Shown here: piece after piece, positions 49,901-61,995 of the stretch
Numbering within the stretch: position 1 is the stretch's first letter
Layout: each line of letters starts with the position of its first letter
NCBI RefSeq assembly: GCF_001625215.2
Contig: NC_030381.2
Location: 53,059,214 to 53,123,213, forward strand
Origin: Daucus carota subsp. sativus
Taxonomy: Eukaryota; Streptophyta; Magnoliopsida; Apiales; Apiaceae
Reading direction: 5' to 3'
Length of the DNA stretch: 64,000 nt
Program-made: the position numbers and the translations under genes
Notes under the pieces: generated by a model
What the model saw: only the letters and a program-made list of their open reading frames with translations
What the model was told of the DNA's origin: nothing
Databases searched by the model: none

Positions 49901-52900
49901 TGAGTCGGTCCCAAAACTTACCCCTGAATCCACATTGGATGGTGCTGAAACAAAATCTGCATCGGCAAACAGATCAACATCTGCTGAAGTGTTACTCGCA
50001 CCATGATTTTCAGTGGGAACCGATGCTGGTGCATCAAGGAGTCCAAACAAATCCACTTCATTAGGGATTACAGCAGCAGGCTCTGTGAAAGTACAAAGGC
50101 ATGGCAGAAAGAGTAAAGACCATGTAACTGACTAGAAAAATATATACATTGACCTCGTAACTTGTAGTAGATAATGCACCCAATTTTTAAAACAAAATTA
50201 AAGTTCCAGGCTTGATTTTAAGGTACATAAACAGTAGAAAAGAACGGATGTTGAAAAATTATTTCAACTTTTCAGAATATTACAAAGTTCCATTTTGTAA
50301 TTCAGTGACAATAGTTGAGACATGATATATGATTTAGACATTGTCATCCATAAACCTCCACAGTACCTAAAGTTAACAAGTTTGCAGCCACGGGCACACA
50401 ATTGGGCTGATGCTCAAGAGGATAGACAACATTACCCAATATGTGTCACATATCAGGTATTGAGAGGGAAAATGGTAAGAATCATAATTCTCTCTAATGG
50501 AAACTATATGATACTTACTAGAGCTGGTTCCACGAGGATCAAAATCATCAAAAGTATCCTCATATTTATTAGAAGGCGCAGTGGAGCTTTGTGAGGGTGG
50601 TGACCCATGATTATCATTCTTATTCTTCACTTGCTTGGATGCAGCAGAAGTGCCTTGAAACCTGGAGAGTAAAACTAAGATTAAAAAAAAAAAGAATATG
50701 CAAAACATTACAAAGGCAAAGCAGCACGAATATCCGTAGTAAATTGCTAAGTCACGACAGCTTTATAGATTCTTTCCCTGCTGACATCAAGAATGTGCTA
50801 ATCACGTACATATCATTATATCAGACAGGAAATGCTTAACATCATAAATTTACATTCCGGAGTCTAAGTTATGATTCTCTTGTATGAACTACCCGCATTT
50901 GATAGTAGTGTAATTGCCCATTGACACGTTAGAATACCTCACCCCTGCCAACACAGACAGAGCACCTAGCATGTATGCAATATAAGTAATAACAGACCTG
51001 CCCTCTTGAGAGGTTCCCTTCTTCAATGAACTATCAAAATTGTCACCGGTAGCTCCCCTGCGTGTCTTACTAGTACTCTTCTGGAAACTATCTTCGCCAA
51101 ATCGGTCCCTGTCTTTATAGCTGTCACTAAATGCATCAGCATCTCTTGAATTGCCGAAGCCTCCATACCGGTCACCACCCCTAGAGCTACTGCTACCCAA
51201 TGCCGCTGAACCAGACTTGTATGTTATTCCAGTTGACGAAAGTCCAAAATACCTACCAGTACAAGTGAGTAAGCTAAGGGACTTCAAAAGTGAACAATTT
51301 TAGTTCAAAAATACTAATACTTACTTATCACGGGTCGCAGAGGCCTTATCTCTTACTTCTTGTATCTTGTCTTTGTTATTTAAAAGAGCCACTATGTTCT
51401 CCACCTTCTTCCGCACATTGATTCCCATATCCTTCCCACTTGGCTCAACATATTCAAAACTGGAAAGGGCCTTCATAACATATACATATTTAAATATATT
51501 AGATACAAATGTACAGTTATATAACACATGTACAGTTTTAAAAGACGCGCGCACACACACACACATATATGCAATAAACGAGAGAAGTGAATAGTATGAC
51601 AAAACCACTTGAAAGAATTCGTAAAAAAAAAAAAAAAAAAACTTGAATCACGGAGCCACATACGTACCGAGATTTGAAAAGTATGCTCGATTATGTCATC
51701 TACTGCTCGCTCAGATCCATTAGCCACCAAATACTCTATCACTGCTAATGACTGGCACGCCAAAATTTTAGAAGTTGGAGAATAGAACCAACAATTAGCA
51801 CAGATGGCAAGAAAAAAAATGTGCATACAGCTAAAGGCTTCTTTCATTTTAAGTACCTGGGAAGTAAAATGTGGGGGATAGACCGAGAAAAAAATACCTT
51901 GTAAACAAATCTCCAGTTCCGGCCAGTTTCAGTCAATCTTGTCCAGAGAACATTCATTACCATCTGACATTCTGAGCTGGAAGAATCCAATCATTGGAAA
52001 TAATATAAAATAAAGATAAACATACATCTTTTGATCTTCCAATAACAAGAAAAGATAGAATTTCGAGAAAAATGCCGGATCAATGAATAGATAAAACTAG
52101 GACATACAATTTCTTAGTAGCTTGTGCAATCTCTGCCAATACAGTACCATGAGGCCCCCAAGGTTCATCATCAGTTGCATCGAGCACCTACACAAAAAAT
52201 ATATAAATATATATTCCAGTTATAACAACTCAGTTTATATTTACTCTTCATCATTATCCCCATGGTTGACAATAAACTAGAATTGCTCGAACACTAAACC
52301 ATAGGTTTTACTCAATAAGGATTTAAAAGAATAGGAATGGGCATAATTTAACGAAGTGCTAACACCAAGGCATCCTTTAATAGAATTTTTTACACCAGAG
52401 TCAATGTGAATCTCTTAACAAATTTAAACAAAAAGCACAACGACTTTTAAGTTGGCAGAAGTAATAGTACAGACCAACAAGAACATTCGAGCTGCTCTTG
52501 CCATATACTCCCTCTGTTCTATTTTTAGCTGTCTCTTTTGAAAAAAAACACACATCTTAAATAAAATGTTGGTTAATTTGTTTACTTGATTACCCATCAT
52601 AATTTCACTAAGTTAAGTTGAATTGTTGTATGTTCAAATTAGTCAGACATTGAAAACAGTAATACAAGGTAGTCTTTGGCAAAACATTCAAAAACTCGTT
52701 TTGGCAAAGGAGAACAACAACTTTTTAGAGACAAATTCCCCCCCCCCCCCTCTCAAAAAAGACAATTAAAAGGGCACGGAGGGCGTAATAACACACAGAC
52801 ACACATATATGTCAACTGTGAATTAAATATGAAAACGAAATTTTTTTTTTTTATGTACAGGCTTTCACCTTTTACTCAATTGACGTGCAACTCTTCATAT

Positions 52901-53488
52901 ATTTTTAAACAAATATCACAACTGTTTTTAACTCGCAGAAACAATCATATGGATCAACAAGAACATTGAAGCTGATCTTATTATAAAAGCGATATCAACA
53001 CACATCAAAGTATTGCTGTGCATTATAACTGAGTACGAATTTTCAAAAACTGTTGAAGTTTTCACTTTTTGCTCGATCAAGGTGCATCTCTAATCCCTTA
53101 GATTCTTTAATATATTCAAACATAACAAAAATAACAAAAACGCCAAAACATTTTTTAACTCGGCCTAAGCATCCATGAAGATCAGCAACAACATTCAAGC
53201 TACTCTTACTAAACCCTAACATAAATACACGTCTACACACACAAATGCTCGAAAAACACCAAAACAAATAACAAAACGAGCAAGTATCAATTTTCAACCT
53301 TCTGTTCGATTTCCGGAACCTTCAAAACCTTCAAATTCACCTCCCTCTTGCTGCACAAATCCAATCACACAATTTCACAATCACGTAAACAATAAAAATC
53401 AACCTAATCATCAAAAATCACGCATTAATATCGAGATTGAGACTCACATTTCGCGAACAGTTTGATCAAACACCTTCATGAAATCCAT
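46978..53488 (-). CDS. EPSIN1: Epsin, ENTH-domain clathrin adaptor (EPSIN1-like)
   Basis: Eleven exons on the minus strand: 53488-53448, 53350-53299, 52187-52108, 51976-51898, 51751-51668, 51470-51325, 51252-50998, 50661-50519, 50082-49922, 48524-48134 and 47189-46978, in frame to 547 residues. Epsins bind phosphoinositides through ENTH and recruit clathrin and adaptors; Arabidopsis EPSIN1 works in vacuolar sorting at the trans-Golgi. Seen: ENTH at about 16-150 ([30 protein letters not shown]-like [45 protein letters not shown]). The unstructured tail has FDPRGTSS, clathrin-type DLF motifs at about 304, 330 and 351, DPF at 399, then [20 protein letters not shown] and [13 protein letters not shown], all as in the EPSIN1 kind. 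Intron 2 and intron 9 each carry a Stowaway-like MITE. Symbol given by similarity, not orthology test. Confidence 0.92.
49483..49752. mobile_element. Stowaway-like MITE in epsin intron 9
   Basis: It begins CTCCCTCTGCCCCCTTTTAC and ends with the inverted GTAAAAGGGAACGGAGGGAG. TA flanks both sides (49481-49482, 49753-49754). 270 bp, no coding capacity. Confidence 0.85.
52508..52785. mobile_element. Stowaway-like MITE in epsin intron 2
   Basis: It begins CTCCCTCTGTTCTATTTTTA and ends AAAGGGCACGGAGGGCG. TA flanks both sides. Its interior (TCTCTTTTGAAAAAA, ACATCTTAAATAAA) is related to the element in intron 9 of the same gene. Confidence 0.75.
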
Positions 53489-54811
53489 CTGCACGGAATC
53501 ACACGAATGTGAGGATTGATCTATCCAATTACACACAGATCTGTGTGTTGATTATTCACAACGTGTAAATTAAAATCACCTTTCTGCAGATCAAAAATTG
53601 AAAGCTGGGAGAAGATAATAAAATATATGTGTGTTTATGCGGGGGGAGAGAGAGATCGAGAGAGAGATCTGAGAGAGATAGCTGTATAAAAAATGAGGTG
53701 GGCGGAATCAGGCGATTCGCTGGCAATTTGTTGATGGTAAATACCGATTTCTTTTTGTTTATGTGTAGTTTTTTGGTGAATATTTGTTTTGGATTTTTAA
53801 AGAATAAAGAATTCATATGGAAAAATGGAATGTTATAATTTTCGGCCTTTTGTTGGGAAAAAGATTATCTTTTATAAAAATAGTAGCAAAGTGAGGTTTT
53901 ATAAGTTTTCTTTTAAATTACTAAAAAATGTTATATATTAAAAAAAATTGTTATGAAAATTTAACTAAAAGTTAGAAAATGATACAAATAAATATCAGAA
54001 AATAATAATTAAGTATAAGTAATTTTAGATTCACGGTGTAAAATATGCAGAAGAGGTGGAATAATGAATATGTGAGTTAAATTTATAATTTGAATGAAGA
54101 TTGAATAAATAAAAATCATAAACATTTTTTATCATCACTCATAATTTAAGATGATAATTCGAAAAAGAGATTGATGTTGTTAGTTCAAATAAAGTGATGA
54201 AACATTTTTTTCTCTTCTTTATAAGCAGCAAATGAAATATTCTTCTTATTATGATTAATTTATAATAATATAATTTTGAATGAAAACAATTATGCAATTG
54301 TATAGAAAATAAAAATATTATATAAAAAATAAAAATTATAAAAAAATTCTCAATGTCAAGAATATTATATTTCGATGCCAAAGAATTTCGTTTTATCTTT
54401 CAGATCAAATTTCCTTCTCATCGAAGAAAATAAAATTGACTTATACAGTATATATAATTTATACCACCTCTGTGAATCCTTCCTTGTCACAACTCACAAC
54501 TCCTCGCGACTCGTGAGTCATAATCTCAATTCTCAAGTCTCCTCATCATCGACCTATTTTCATCCTCAATCAATTAAAATCTTTATCATTAATCGCTTTA
54601 TCTTTAAGTTTCATCATTTCTGCAAATTTAAACTCACAGGTAAGTACATATTTCGTTGTATCATTTGTATATATAGTTTGTGATAGATCTTTTGTTTTGT
54701 GTATGTAATTTGTGATTCTAGATCGGTTATAACTGAATACTTGTATGTATAATCTTGCAGGCTCTGTGAATTGTCCGATTTTGTCGGAGTGAATTTCGAG
54801 GTTGATCCACG
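53489..54811. promoter_or_regulatory. Divergent spacer between epsin and SNF7 genes
   Basis: The start codons of the two genes are 1.3 kb apart on opposite strands. The epsin side has a GA-rich tract (53641-53670 on the plus strand). The SNF7 side has TATATAA at about 54451-54457 and a probable leader with one intron: donor ACAG/GTAAGT at 54640, acceptor CTTGCAG at 54760. The middle is AT-rich with no gene. Confidence 0.6.
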
Positions 54812-57468
54812 ATGTTTACACGGATTTTCGGAAAGCCTAAGCAAGAGGAGAATGCTGTTGCTACGTTAGACAAGTTGAATGAGGTATTCGGTTTATTTGG
54901 TGTTGAGTTTAATTGTTGAAATTGCGGTTTTGTTTGTGTATTTGAGTGGATGATATGATCAGATGATTGTAGTTGTGTGTGTTTGTTAAGTGTTGTTGCT
55001 TTGCTAGGATAGACAAGTTAGATGAGGTATTCGGTGTATGTGTCGTTGATTTGCTTGTTGAAATTGCGGTTTTCTTCGTGTATTGGGGTGGATGATTTTA
55101 TCAGGTGATTTTAGTTGTGTGTGTTTTCCGGTTTATTTGTCGTTAACTGTTTGTTGAAATTGCGGTTTTATTCGTGTATTAAGTATTGTTGATTTGCCAT
55201 GCTAGACAAGTTAAATGAGGTATTCGGTTTATTTGTCGTTGATTTGCCTGTTGAAATTGCGGTTTTATTCGTGTATTGGAGTGGTTGATTTGATCAGGTG
55301 ATTGTAGTTGTGTGTGTTTGCTAATTGTTGTACTGTTGCTACGCTAGACAAGTTAAATGAGGAATTTGGTTTATTTGTCATCAATTTGCTTGTTGAATTT
55401 GTGGTTTTATTCGTGTATTCGAGTGGATGATTTGATTAGATGATCGTTGTTGTGTGTGTTTGTTAAGTGTTGTTGCTGTTGCTACGCTAGACAAGTTAAA
55501 TGAGGTATTCGGTTTATTTGTGTGGAGTTTGCTTGTAAAAATTGCGGTTTACGCCGCGTATTCATGTGGATGATTTGTTCAGGTGATTGTAGTTGTTTGT
55601 GTTAAGTGCTGTTTTTTGCTGTTCCTAGACACTTGAGATGCTCGAGAAAAAAGAGAAAGTGCTATTGAAAAAAGCTGCGGCGGAAGTTGAAAAGGCCAAG
55701 GAGTTCACGCGAGCCAAAAATAAAAGAGGTATATCGCAGTAGATTTGTCGTCTCTTTTGTAATTTAATGTTGCCGTCGATTTTATATGCTTCCTTTGATA
55801 TGAGTTATAAGAAGGTGCATTATTAATCTCCATAACTTGAAGATTTAGTTTAGTTTGGGAATTTTGTTCATTAAATATTATGAGTTACTGCGTATTGCAC
55901 CAAATTCGATCATTTTTTTTGTGCTCTCGATTTAAATTATGTTTCTTGTGTACAGCGGCAATACAGTGTTTGAAGAGGAAGAGACTTTACGAACAACAAG
56001 TGGAGCAGCTCGGAAATTTTCAGTTACGTATACATGATCAGGTGCGACGATAAATGACTGAGCTAATTGATCATAAGTTTTATTTATATAAGTCTTTGGA
56101 TTAAATAGTTGCAATATAATCATGTTAATTAAACATTTGTTTCAGATGATTATGCTAGAAGGTGCAAAAGCTACAACAGAGACCGTTGATGCTTTGAGGA
56201 CCGGAGCAGCTGCTATGAAGGCCATGCAGAAGGCAACGTAAGTTCGAGTTCACTTTAAGCTTCATATACTGCTTTTGCTCACCTGCAATTGAACTAAGAA
56301 ACATATAGTATTATATTTTCTCTCTTTAGAATCAATTGAACACTGATTACATCTACCCTTCCCCGGTCAATAATTAGGCAATAATATTTGTTATTTGCAA
56401 TGTGCACAACACTTTCTAATTGTTCATTTCTTGATAGACATGATCACAGGACATTGAAATACTGCTTGACATATGGGTTACGTACTCTGTTACGACTGTT
56501 ATACTAAAACAATTCGTAGAAGATGACATTCATTAATTGGCCAACTTAAATTACTTTAACGTATATAAGATGGTTCATAACCAAATGGTTAAAGAGTAGT
56601 AATTGCCATATAATTATAGTACTGTATACACTCTTGTCTTCTAGTAAGGTTATATGATTTTTGATCGGTTATATTGTATCCTTCTCCGCTTCTCTGCTAA
56701 CAAAGTCTTTATCCTGCAAAACAGTTATTACATCCCCATTTATCACTTTATTGTGCAAGTCTCATGAGACCAAAATGCTCCACACACTTTGGCTGTTTAA
56801 GCTTAGAAATTAGGATATATATAGCGACTGATTTCTATTGGGGTATAAATATGAATATTGGGAGACGTTTTAAAAGCATCACTCACCAGATCCCTTGCTA
56901 ACTGTTAGTCTTCATGTACACGATTAATCTCAGATTGGTATAACTCAAAACAAACATTGAAGATGCAATGAGTTCTGATTGTAGTGGGCAGTAATTACAC
57001 AATTGAGCACTTTATTATGGATGTTTCATATGATTAGAAAAATACTTATATGGATTTTTATCTTATGCTTGGTATTTTTACCAGGAATATTGATGATGTT
57101 GACAAAACAATGGATGAGATTAATGAACAGACAGAGAACATGAAACAAATTCAAGATGCACTGTCAGCACCCATCGGAGCAGCAGCAGATTTTGATGAAG
57201 TATGTGCTCTGATTTTTGATTAATATAGAATAAATTCTTTAAAGACATCTTTTAAGCTTCAAGTTTATTCTTGCAGGATGAGTTAGAAGCAGAGCTTGAA
57301 GAATTGGAAGGAGCTGAGTTGGAGGAACAGCTTCTTCAGCCTGCTACAACTGCCCCTACTACTTCTGTGCCTATTCCTGCAGGTAGGCAACAAGTACGTC
57401 CAGCTCGTCAGCAGAACACAGCTGAGGATGATGAACTTGCTGCATTGCAGGCAGAAATGGCACTATAG
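54812..57468 (+). CDS. ESCRT-III subunit SNF7/VPS32 (CHMP4 family)
   Basis: Six coding exons: 54812-54883, 55629-55728, 55956-56041, 56146-56237, 57085-57199 and 57277-57468, in frame to 218 residues, the usual length. SNF7/VPS32 polymerises on endosomes and drives budding of intralumenal vesicles in the multivesicular body pathway. Seen: MFTRIFGKPKQEENAVATL, a basic helical hairpin (KKEKVLLKKAAAEVEKAK, AIQCLKRKRLYEQQVEQL), LEGAKATTETVDALRTGAAA, then the acidic half NIDDVDKTMDEINEQTENM and ELEAELEELEGAELEEQLL, and a terminal ELAALQAEMAL amphipathic helix like the MIM/Alix-binding region. The leader has an intron (54640-54760). The 3' UTR may also be spliced: donor ATG/GTAATC at 57473 and acceptor TTTTGCAG at 59370. 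Intron 1 contains tandem copies of the exon 1 end. Confidence 0.93.
54861..55620 (+). repeat. 143-bp tandem array built from the SNF7 exon 1/donor junction
   Basis: The end of coding exon 1 with its donor (GACAAGTTGAATGAG/GTATTCG, the GACAAG at 54869) recurs in intron 1 as GACAAGTTAGATGAGGTATTC (55012), GACAAGTTAAATGAGGTATTC (55205), GACAAGTTAAATGAGGAATTT (55347) and GACAAGTTAAATGAGGTATTC (55490). One further unit, near 55128, has lost this part. The unit also holds GTTGAAATTGCGGTTTTATTCGTGTATT-like and GGTGATTGTAGTTGTGTGTGTTTG-like words. Spacing is 142-143 bases where units are complete. Confidence 0.92.
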
Positions 57469-57750
57469 AATGGTAATCTACTTTCCATATTTCGATCAAG
57501 ATATATTTTTTGAGGTTCTAAGAGAACTAAGTATAAACTTTGGTAATATAGCTGTAGTAGCACCATATTGTATGAACATTTGTTCTGTTATGTACACATA
57601 TGAGGTGAGTTTATCGCAGAAGAAATTATTATTAAGAACCAAAAGTATGATATACATGGTTTTGTGTATTTAACTAACCTGCATATTTCAAGCCTCTAAA
57701 AAATTTGAATCTAACGGGGGCGGTTTACTTCTTTCAAAGAAATCGATAAA

Positions 57751-58003
57751 GGGATAAATATCAAAGTCATCACTCGTTGCACATAAGTCACTCATTTCTA
57801 AATTGACTTAATCTAGTCATTAATTTAAAATTTTGTATCAAGCAGACCATCTGTCAATGACTCGACTGATACAAAAATTAACTTTTTAGTGACTAAGTTG
57901 ATACAAATTTTCAAATTGATCATCAAATTGAGTCAATTTTGAAAATGAGCGAGTAATATGATATATTTGAACTAAACGAGTGATGACTTTGATATTTACC
58001 CCG
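57751..58003. mobile_element. Mutator-like MITE with about 27-bp ends
   Basis: The left end GGGATAAATATCAAAGTCAT plus CACTCGT is inverted at the right end as ACGAGTGATGACTTTGATAT plus TTACCCC. The flanks ATCGATAAA (57742-57750) and TTCGATAAA (58004-58012) agree at 8 of 9 bases, fitting the 9-bp duplication of Mutator elements. It is 253 bp, non-coding. Confidence 0.8.
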
Positions 58004-59031
58004 TTCGATAAATGGTCTCAATGGCGGCATGACATTTATAATGTAGAAATTGAGATCACAATTACTGTAGTAATTAAAGCTGCTTGCTTTTTGTTAATAT
58101 CTGCCTCAAAGCTTTTGAACTGCTTCACTGGCGTTGTCTCATGATGTTCCATCTGAGAGACCTTACCACAAATTGAGATCACAATCAATAGTTTGAAGCT
58201 AGTTGCTTGACTAACTTGTTGCCCCGTAGTGTTTAACACCCCCCATATTTAATTAATTTAATGCACGTTACCACATGATAGAAGTATCTCTTAGTTACTT
58301 GTAGGTCCAAAATTCTGCCTGTACCCAGGAGAGCTAAAGATTTAGTGTTTATTTATCTAAGAGCAGGTTGTTTGATATTATCTTCATATCATGTTTATTC
58401 AGTGAGAGTTACAAATTTAATGAGATTTAAAGAAGTCATCAGCAAAGCATGATTATCAAGTGCTGATGGAAAGGATTACGTAGTAGGATGAGTACTTTGT
58501 CAATTGACATTTATGTTTGATGATTTGAGCCAGCGTGACATCAGCTGTTACAGTTGAGAAAAGCACACAAACAAACTGATTAATTCTTGTTTAAATGAGG
58601 AACTGGAATTGTTTAAGTTGTAGATATATCAATGCTAATTTGTGGGTTATGAACATATAAGCAACATCTGATTATTAAGCCAAAAGAGGGGGTAACATGG
58701 TGAAATATTTTTGTTCACATGAAATATAGGATATTTGAGGGGTCCTGACAGCCACAGGACAATCCCTGGGCCTTCATTGTTTCAATTTTCTTTCATATAT
58801 ATTGTAATTTTGCATATGTTTGATAGTGTTTGGATTTTGAAAATTACTAATTTCTGTTTAAACTATAAAAATCAACTAGAAGAAAAGAAAACAATAATAT
58901 AGAATATAATTTTTTTTTTTCTGGTGAGTTTGTTTTAAGAACAAGCAGCGTTTACATGCTCGGAAGTTAGACTTATATAATACTAGTATTTTATACCAAC
59001 AACCTGAACACAATTAATCTAGTAAAACATA

Positions 59032-59291
59032 CTCCCTCCGTTTCAAAATACATGTCCACTTTAAGGGGAAAAAATTGTTTCAAAATAGTTGTTCCCTTCA
59101 ACTTTCAATGTAAATTTTTATTTCCAAAATCAACTCTCCTTCACATATTTTTAGTTTATATTTCCAAGATCAACCAAATACCACATATTAGGTTCAATTA
59201 ATGACTTTATACACCTCTTTTTTCTCAAAATCCACTTCTCTTAAAATATGTGATCTTTTGAAAGTGGAAATGAAATTTGAAACGGAGGGAG
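59032..59291. mobile_element. Stowaway-like MITE
   Basis: Ends CTCCCTCCGTTTCAAAATAC and the inverted TTTGAAACGGAGGGAG are flanked by TA (59030-59031, 59292-59293). 260 bp. It would lie in the SNF7 3' UTR intron if that intron is real. Confidence 0.88.
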
Positions 59292-60219
59292 TATAGTATA
59301 ATTTTATATTCTGAAAAGATTAGTTTCCTCAATGATGGTCTTATCTGACATTATGTTGTTGCTTTTGCAGTTCTGATGATCAAGAAGAAATTGTGTAAAG
59401 AATTTAAAGGATTGAATGTAATCTATTATGGAGTTCCCAGATTTCATTTTCTTAATGAGCAATTGCTGGTATGAGGACAATGTATAGACGATAATTTCAA
59501 GAGAAAATATATTACATCTTGAATCTGGTTTCTCTTCTGGTGTTCAAGTTTCTATTCACAAAATTTTAATTATATTTTTGATATTTTGATACTTTGCTTG
59601 ATTGTGAGATTTTTTGAGTATAATATTGTAGTTGATATATTTGGAGCCTGAGATAAGACTGAAAGATTATGTATTCAGATTTCAGGGGATGGAATGTTGA
59701 AATTTTTTGCAAAGTGTAGATTAATTAAGTAAATCAAATTATTTATGGACTCATCCAAACAAATTAAATTGAAAAAAGTTGTTCATCATGTGATATATAA
59801 GTGTGAACCATTTCATCAACAAAACATTAGAAAAAGGTCATAATAAAAATGAAACAAGTCTATTATGATTTTAAAATATTTCAAATTGACCAAATTGTGA
59901 CAGTAATCTACTTATGTTATATATAAGATTAATTTAAAATAAATCAATGAAACAGATGCAGAGAGGGTTCAGGGTTCATGTTCAAACAAATTAAACATGC
60001 AGACAGAACATTTTTCTAGGTAGGGCCTTTGATCAAATGCATCCCCTGGACTCTGGAGGCATTATAGGGAGTATTAGAATTCTTCTTGATCACTTAGGAG
60101 TATGTAATGATCATTTATATGGATCATGAAGAATCCTTTAATATTAAGAAAATGAATGTATCATATGAACAACAACCTTCTGTAAATTCAATCTGGGTGT
60201 TTTTTGTTGCAATTTTCAT

Positions 60220-61201
60220 CAGTGGCGGAACCAGAGGGGGGCTAGGGGATGCTAGAGCCCCCCCTAACCTCAAAAATACAGTGTATATTTTTTTTTCAGC
60301 CCCCGCAGAATTTGTGATGTCAATATAATTTTATTAGCTCTGTTGAATTATAAATGTCATAGAGAGGGACTTATTATAAAAGAAGAAAAGAGAAGACACT
60401 TAGTCTAAAGAGAGTCTAATTAACAAATACATTCAAACAGATACACTGAGAGCAACTAGATCATGCAAACTGTATGATGCATGCCGAGTACTTTGTACAT
60501 TAGAAAAATAATATAAATTATAGTTCTTAAGTTCTTGAAGAGGTGTTAGGAGCTCCTAAACTCCCGATGCTTCAAAATATACCTTGTTCATTAGCAAATA
60601 GAGCTCCTAAGTTCTTGAAGAGCTGTTACGAGCTTGTTGGAATTCATTTCATCTCCATATTTTTCAAATTTTGGCTAAAGAGCCCATACGAATAAGCTTT
60701 TGGACATGCTCTCATAAGTCATACACACACATTGACTTTATATTGGCTCTTTGGATTTTAGAAATTAATTTTCGAATTTCAATAACTCAAAAATGGTGTT
60801 CCTTGCACAATTTTATCCAAAGGATTTCTCTTTACTAGACTTGGAGTTGTTGCCAAATCAGCTGCACAATTTTATCTATGATATGAGAGCGGAGATTAAT
60901 ATGGACTTCAAAATATAGGAAATCTTTCTGTCATGATGGTTAAAACACATAGACACACTCTTATCCCTTAGTTTATCTTCCGGTTGAGTTAGCTCTGGTT
61001 TTACCGGTTGTCATTACTACTGTTGAGAGAGTTTTTTTTGCTATGAAGTATGAAAGCAATCAATACTTATCAGCGTAATAGGATGGAAGATGCATGAATG
61101 AATGATAGTATGATGATATATATTGAGAAAGCTATTTATGCAAGTATGGATGACGAAATATTTTTCAGCCCCCCTAATTTTTAGTCCTGGTTCCGCCACT
61201 G
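60220..61201 (+). mobile_element. Non-autonomous hAT element with 15-bp perfect ends
   Basis: It starts CAGTGGCGGAACCAG and ends with the exact inverse CTGGTTCCGCCACTG. The 8-bp duplication ATTTTCAT is perfect (60212-60219 and 61202-61209). At about 61000-61160 (+) a decayed hAT transposase C-terminus can be read across frame breaks: a TTVER-like run, then RMEDA.MNDS and YIEKAIYASMDDEIF. 982 bp long; deleted derivative of a larger element. Confidence 0.92.
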
Positions 61202-61813
61202 ATTTTCATATTGATTTATAGATATGAACTTCGTGTTTCTACATTTCTTCATTTCTACAGGAGGAAAAAGGGGTCATGGGGGTGACTTTGAGAGGCAGGA
61301 CAAGTCTCAAATCTTGATTACAAGTGTAATGAACAAGCGAAAACGATTGGTGGAATTTTACCCCATAAGAAAGAAAATGCTGATGATGCATGAATCTTAT
61401 CGGATTAAAGTCGCTGTATGTAAATTTTTTATTTATTTTTGCAAATTTGATGCATATTTATTTTTTGCAAAACGGCACTGATTTGGCATATACATAGATG
61501 AGAACTGCAGCAGTATCCAATACATTTCAAGTGTATATCAGGTAAGTTCAAAGACATATTAAAGTCTGGAAGGAAAATTTGCAGGTCTGACATGCAAAAA
61601 AGACCCTTAACTTCCCCTGAGTTTTTATATCAGCCCCACAAAAGGCAATTTTTCAGAACCTTCCCCCCACTTGGTTTGAAATTGTATGCTACATATTGCA
61701 TAATGCAGATGTGTGAGTGTCTGTGTTCACGTCAATTTTACCCTCATGCACCTTTCATGACATTGACCAGTAGAAAGCAAATAGATGCAGTTGATGTATG
61801 TTAAAGTAATAAG

Positions 61814-61995
61814 GGAAGACGGACGGGAGAATCGAACTGTTAAACTATTGAACTCTCGTAGCACTAGAAGCACCTTTACCCGGATCCGGACCCTCTAAAG
61901 AACAGAGGAAGACGCAACCCGGATCCTTTTAAATAACAGGGGAAGACACACGAGATAATCGAACTATTGAACTCTCGTAGCACTAGAAGCAACCC
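61814..61995. repeat. Two-copy 119-bp direct repeat
   Basis: ACTATTGAACTCTCGTAGCA followed by CTAGAAGCA occurs at 61844 and 61963. GGGAAGAC precedes each copy and CCCGGATCC also occurs twice. Confidence 0.8.

Noticed and set aside
60107-60328. Plus-strand 73-residue frame
   Set aside because: It crosses the border of the hAT element, so it is a chance fusion of spacer and transposon end.
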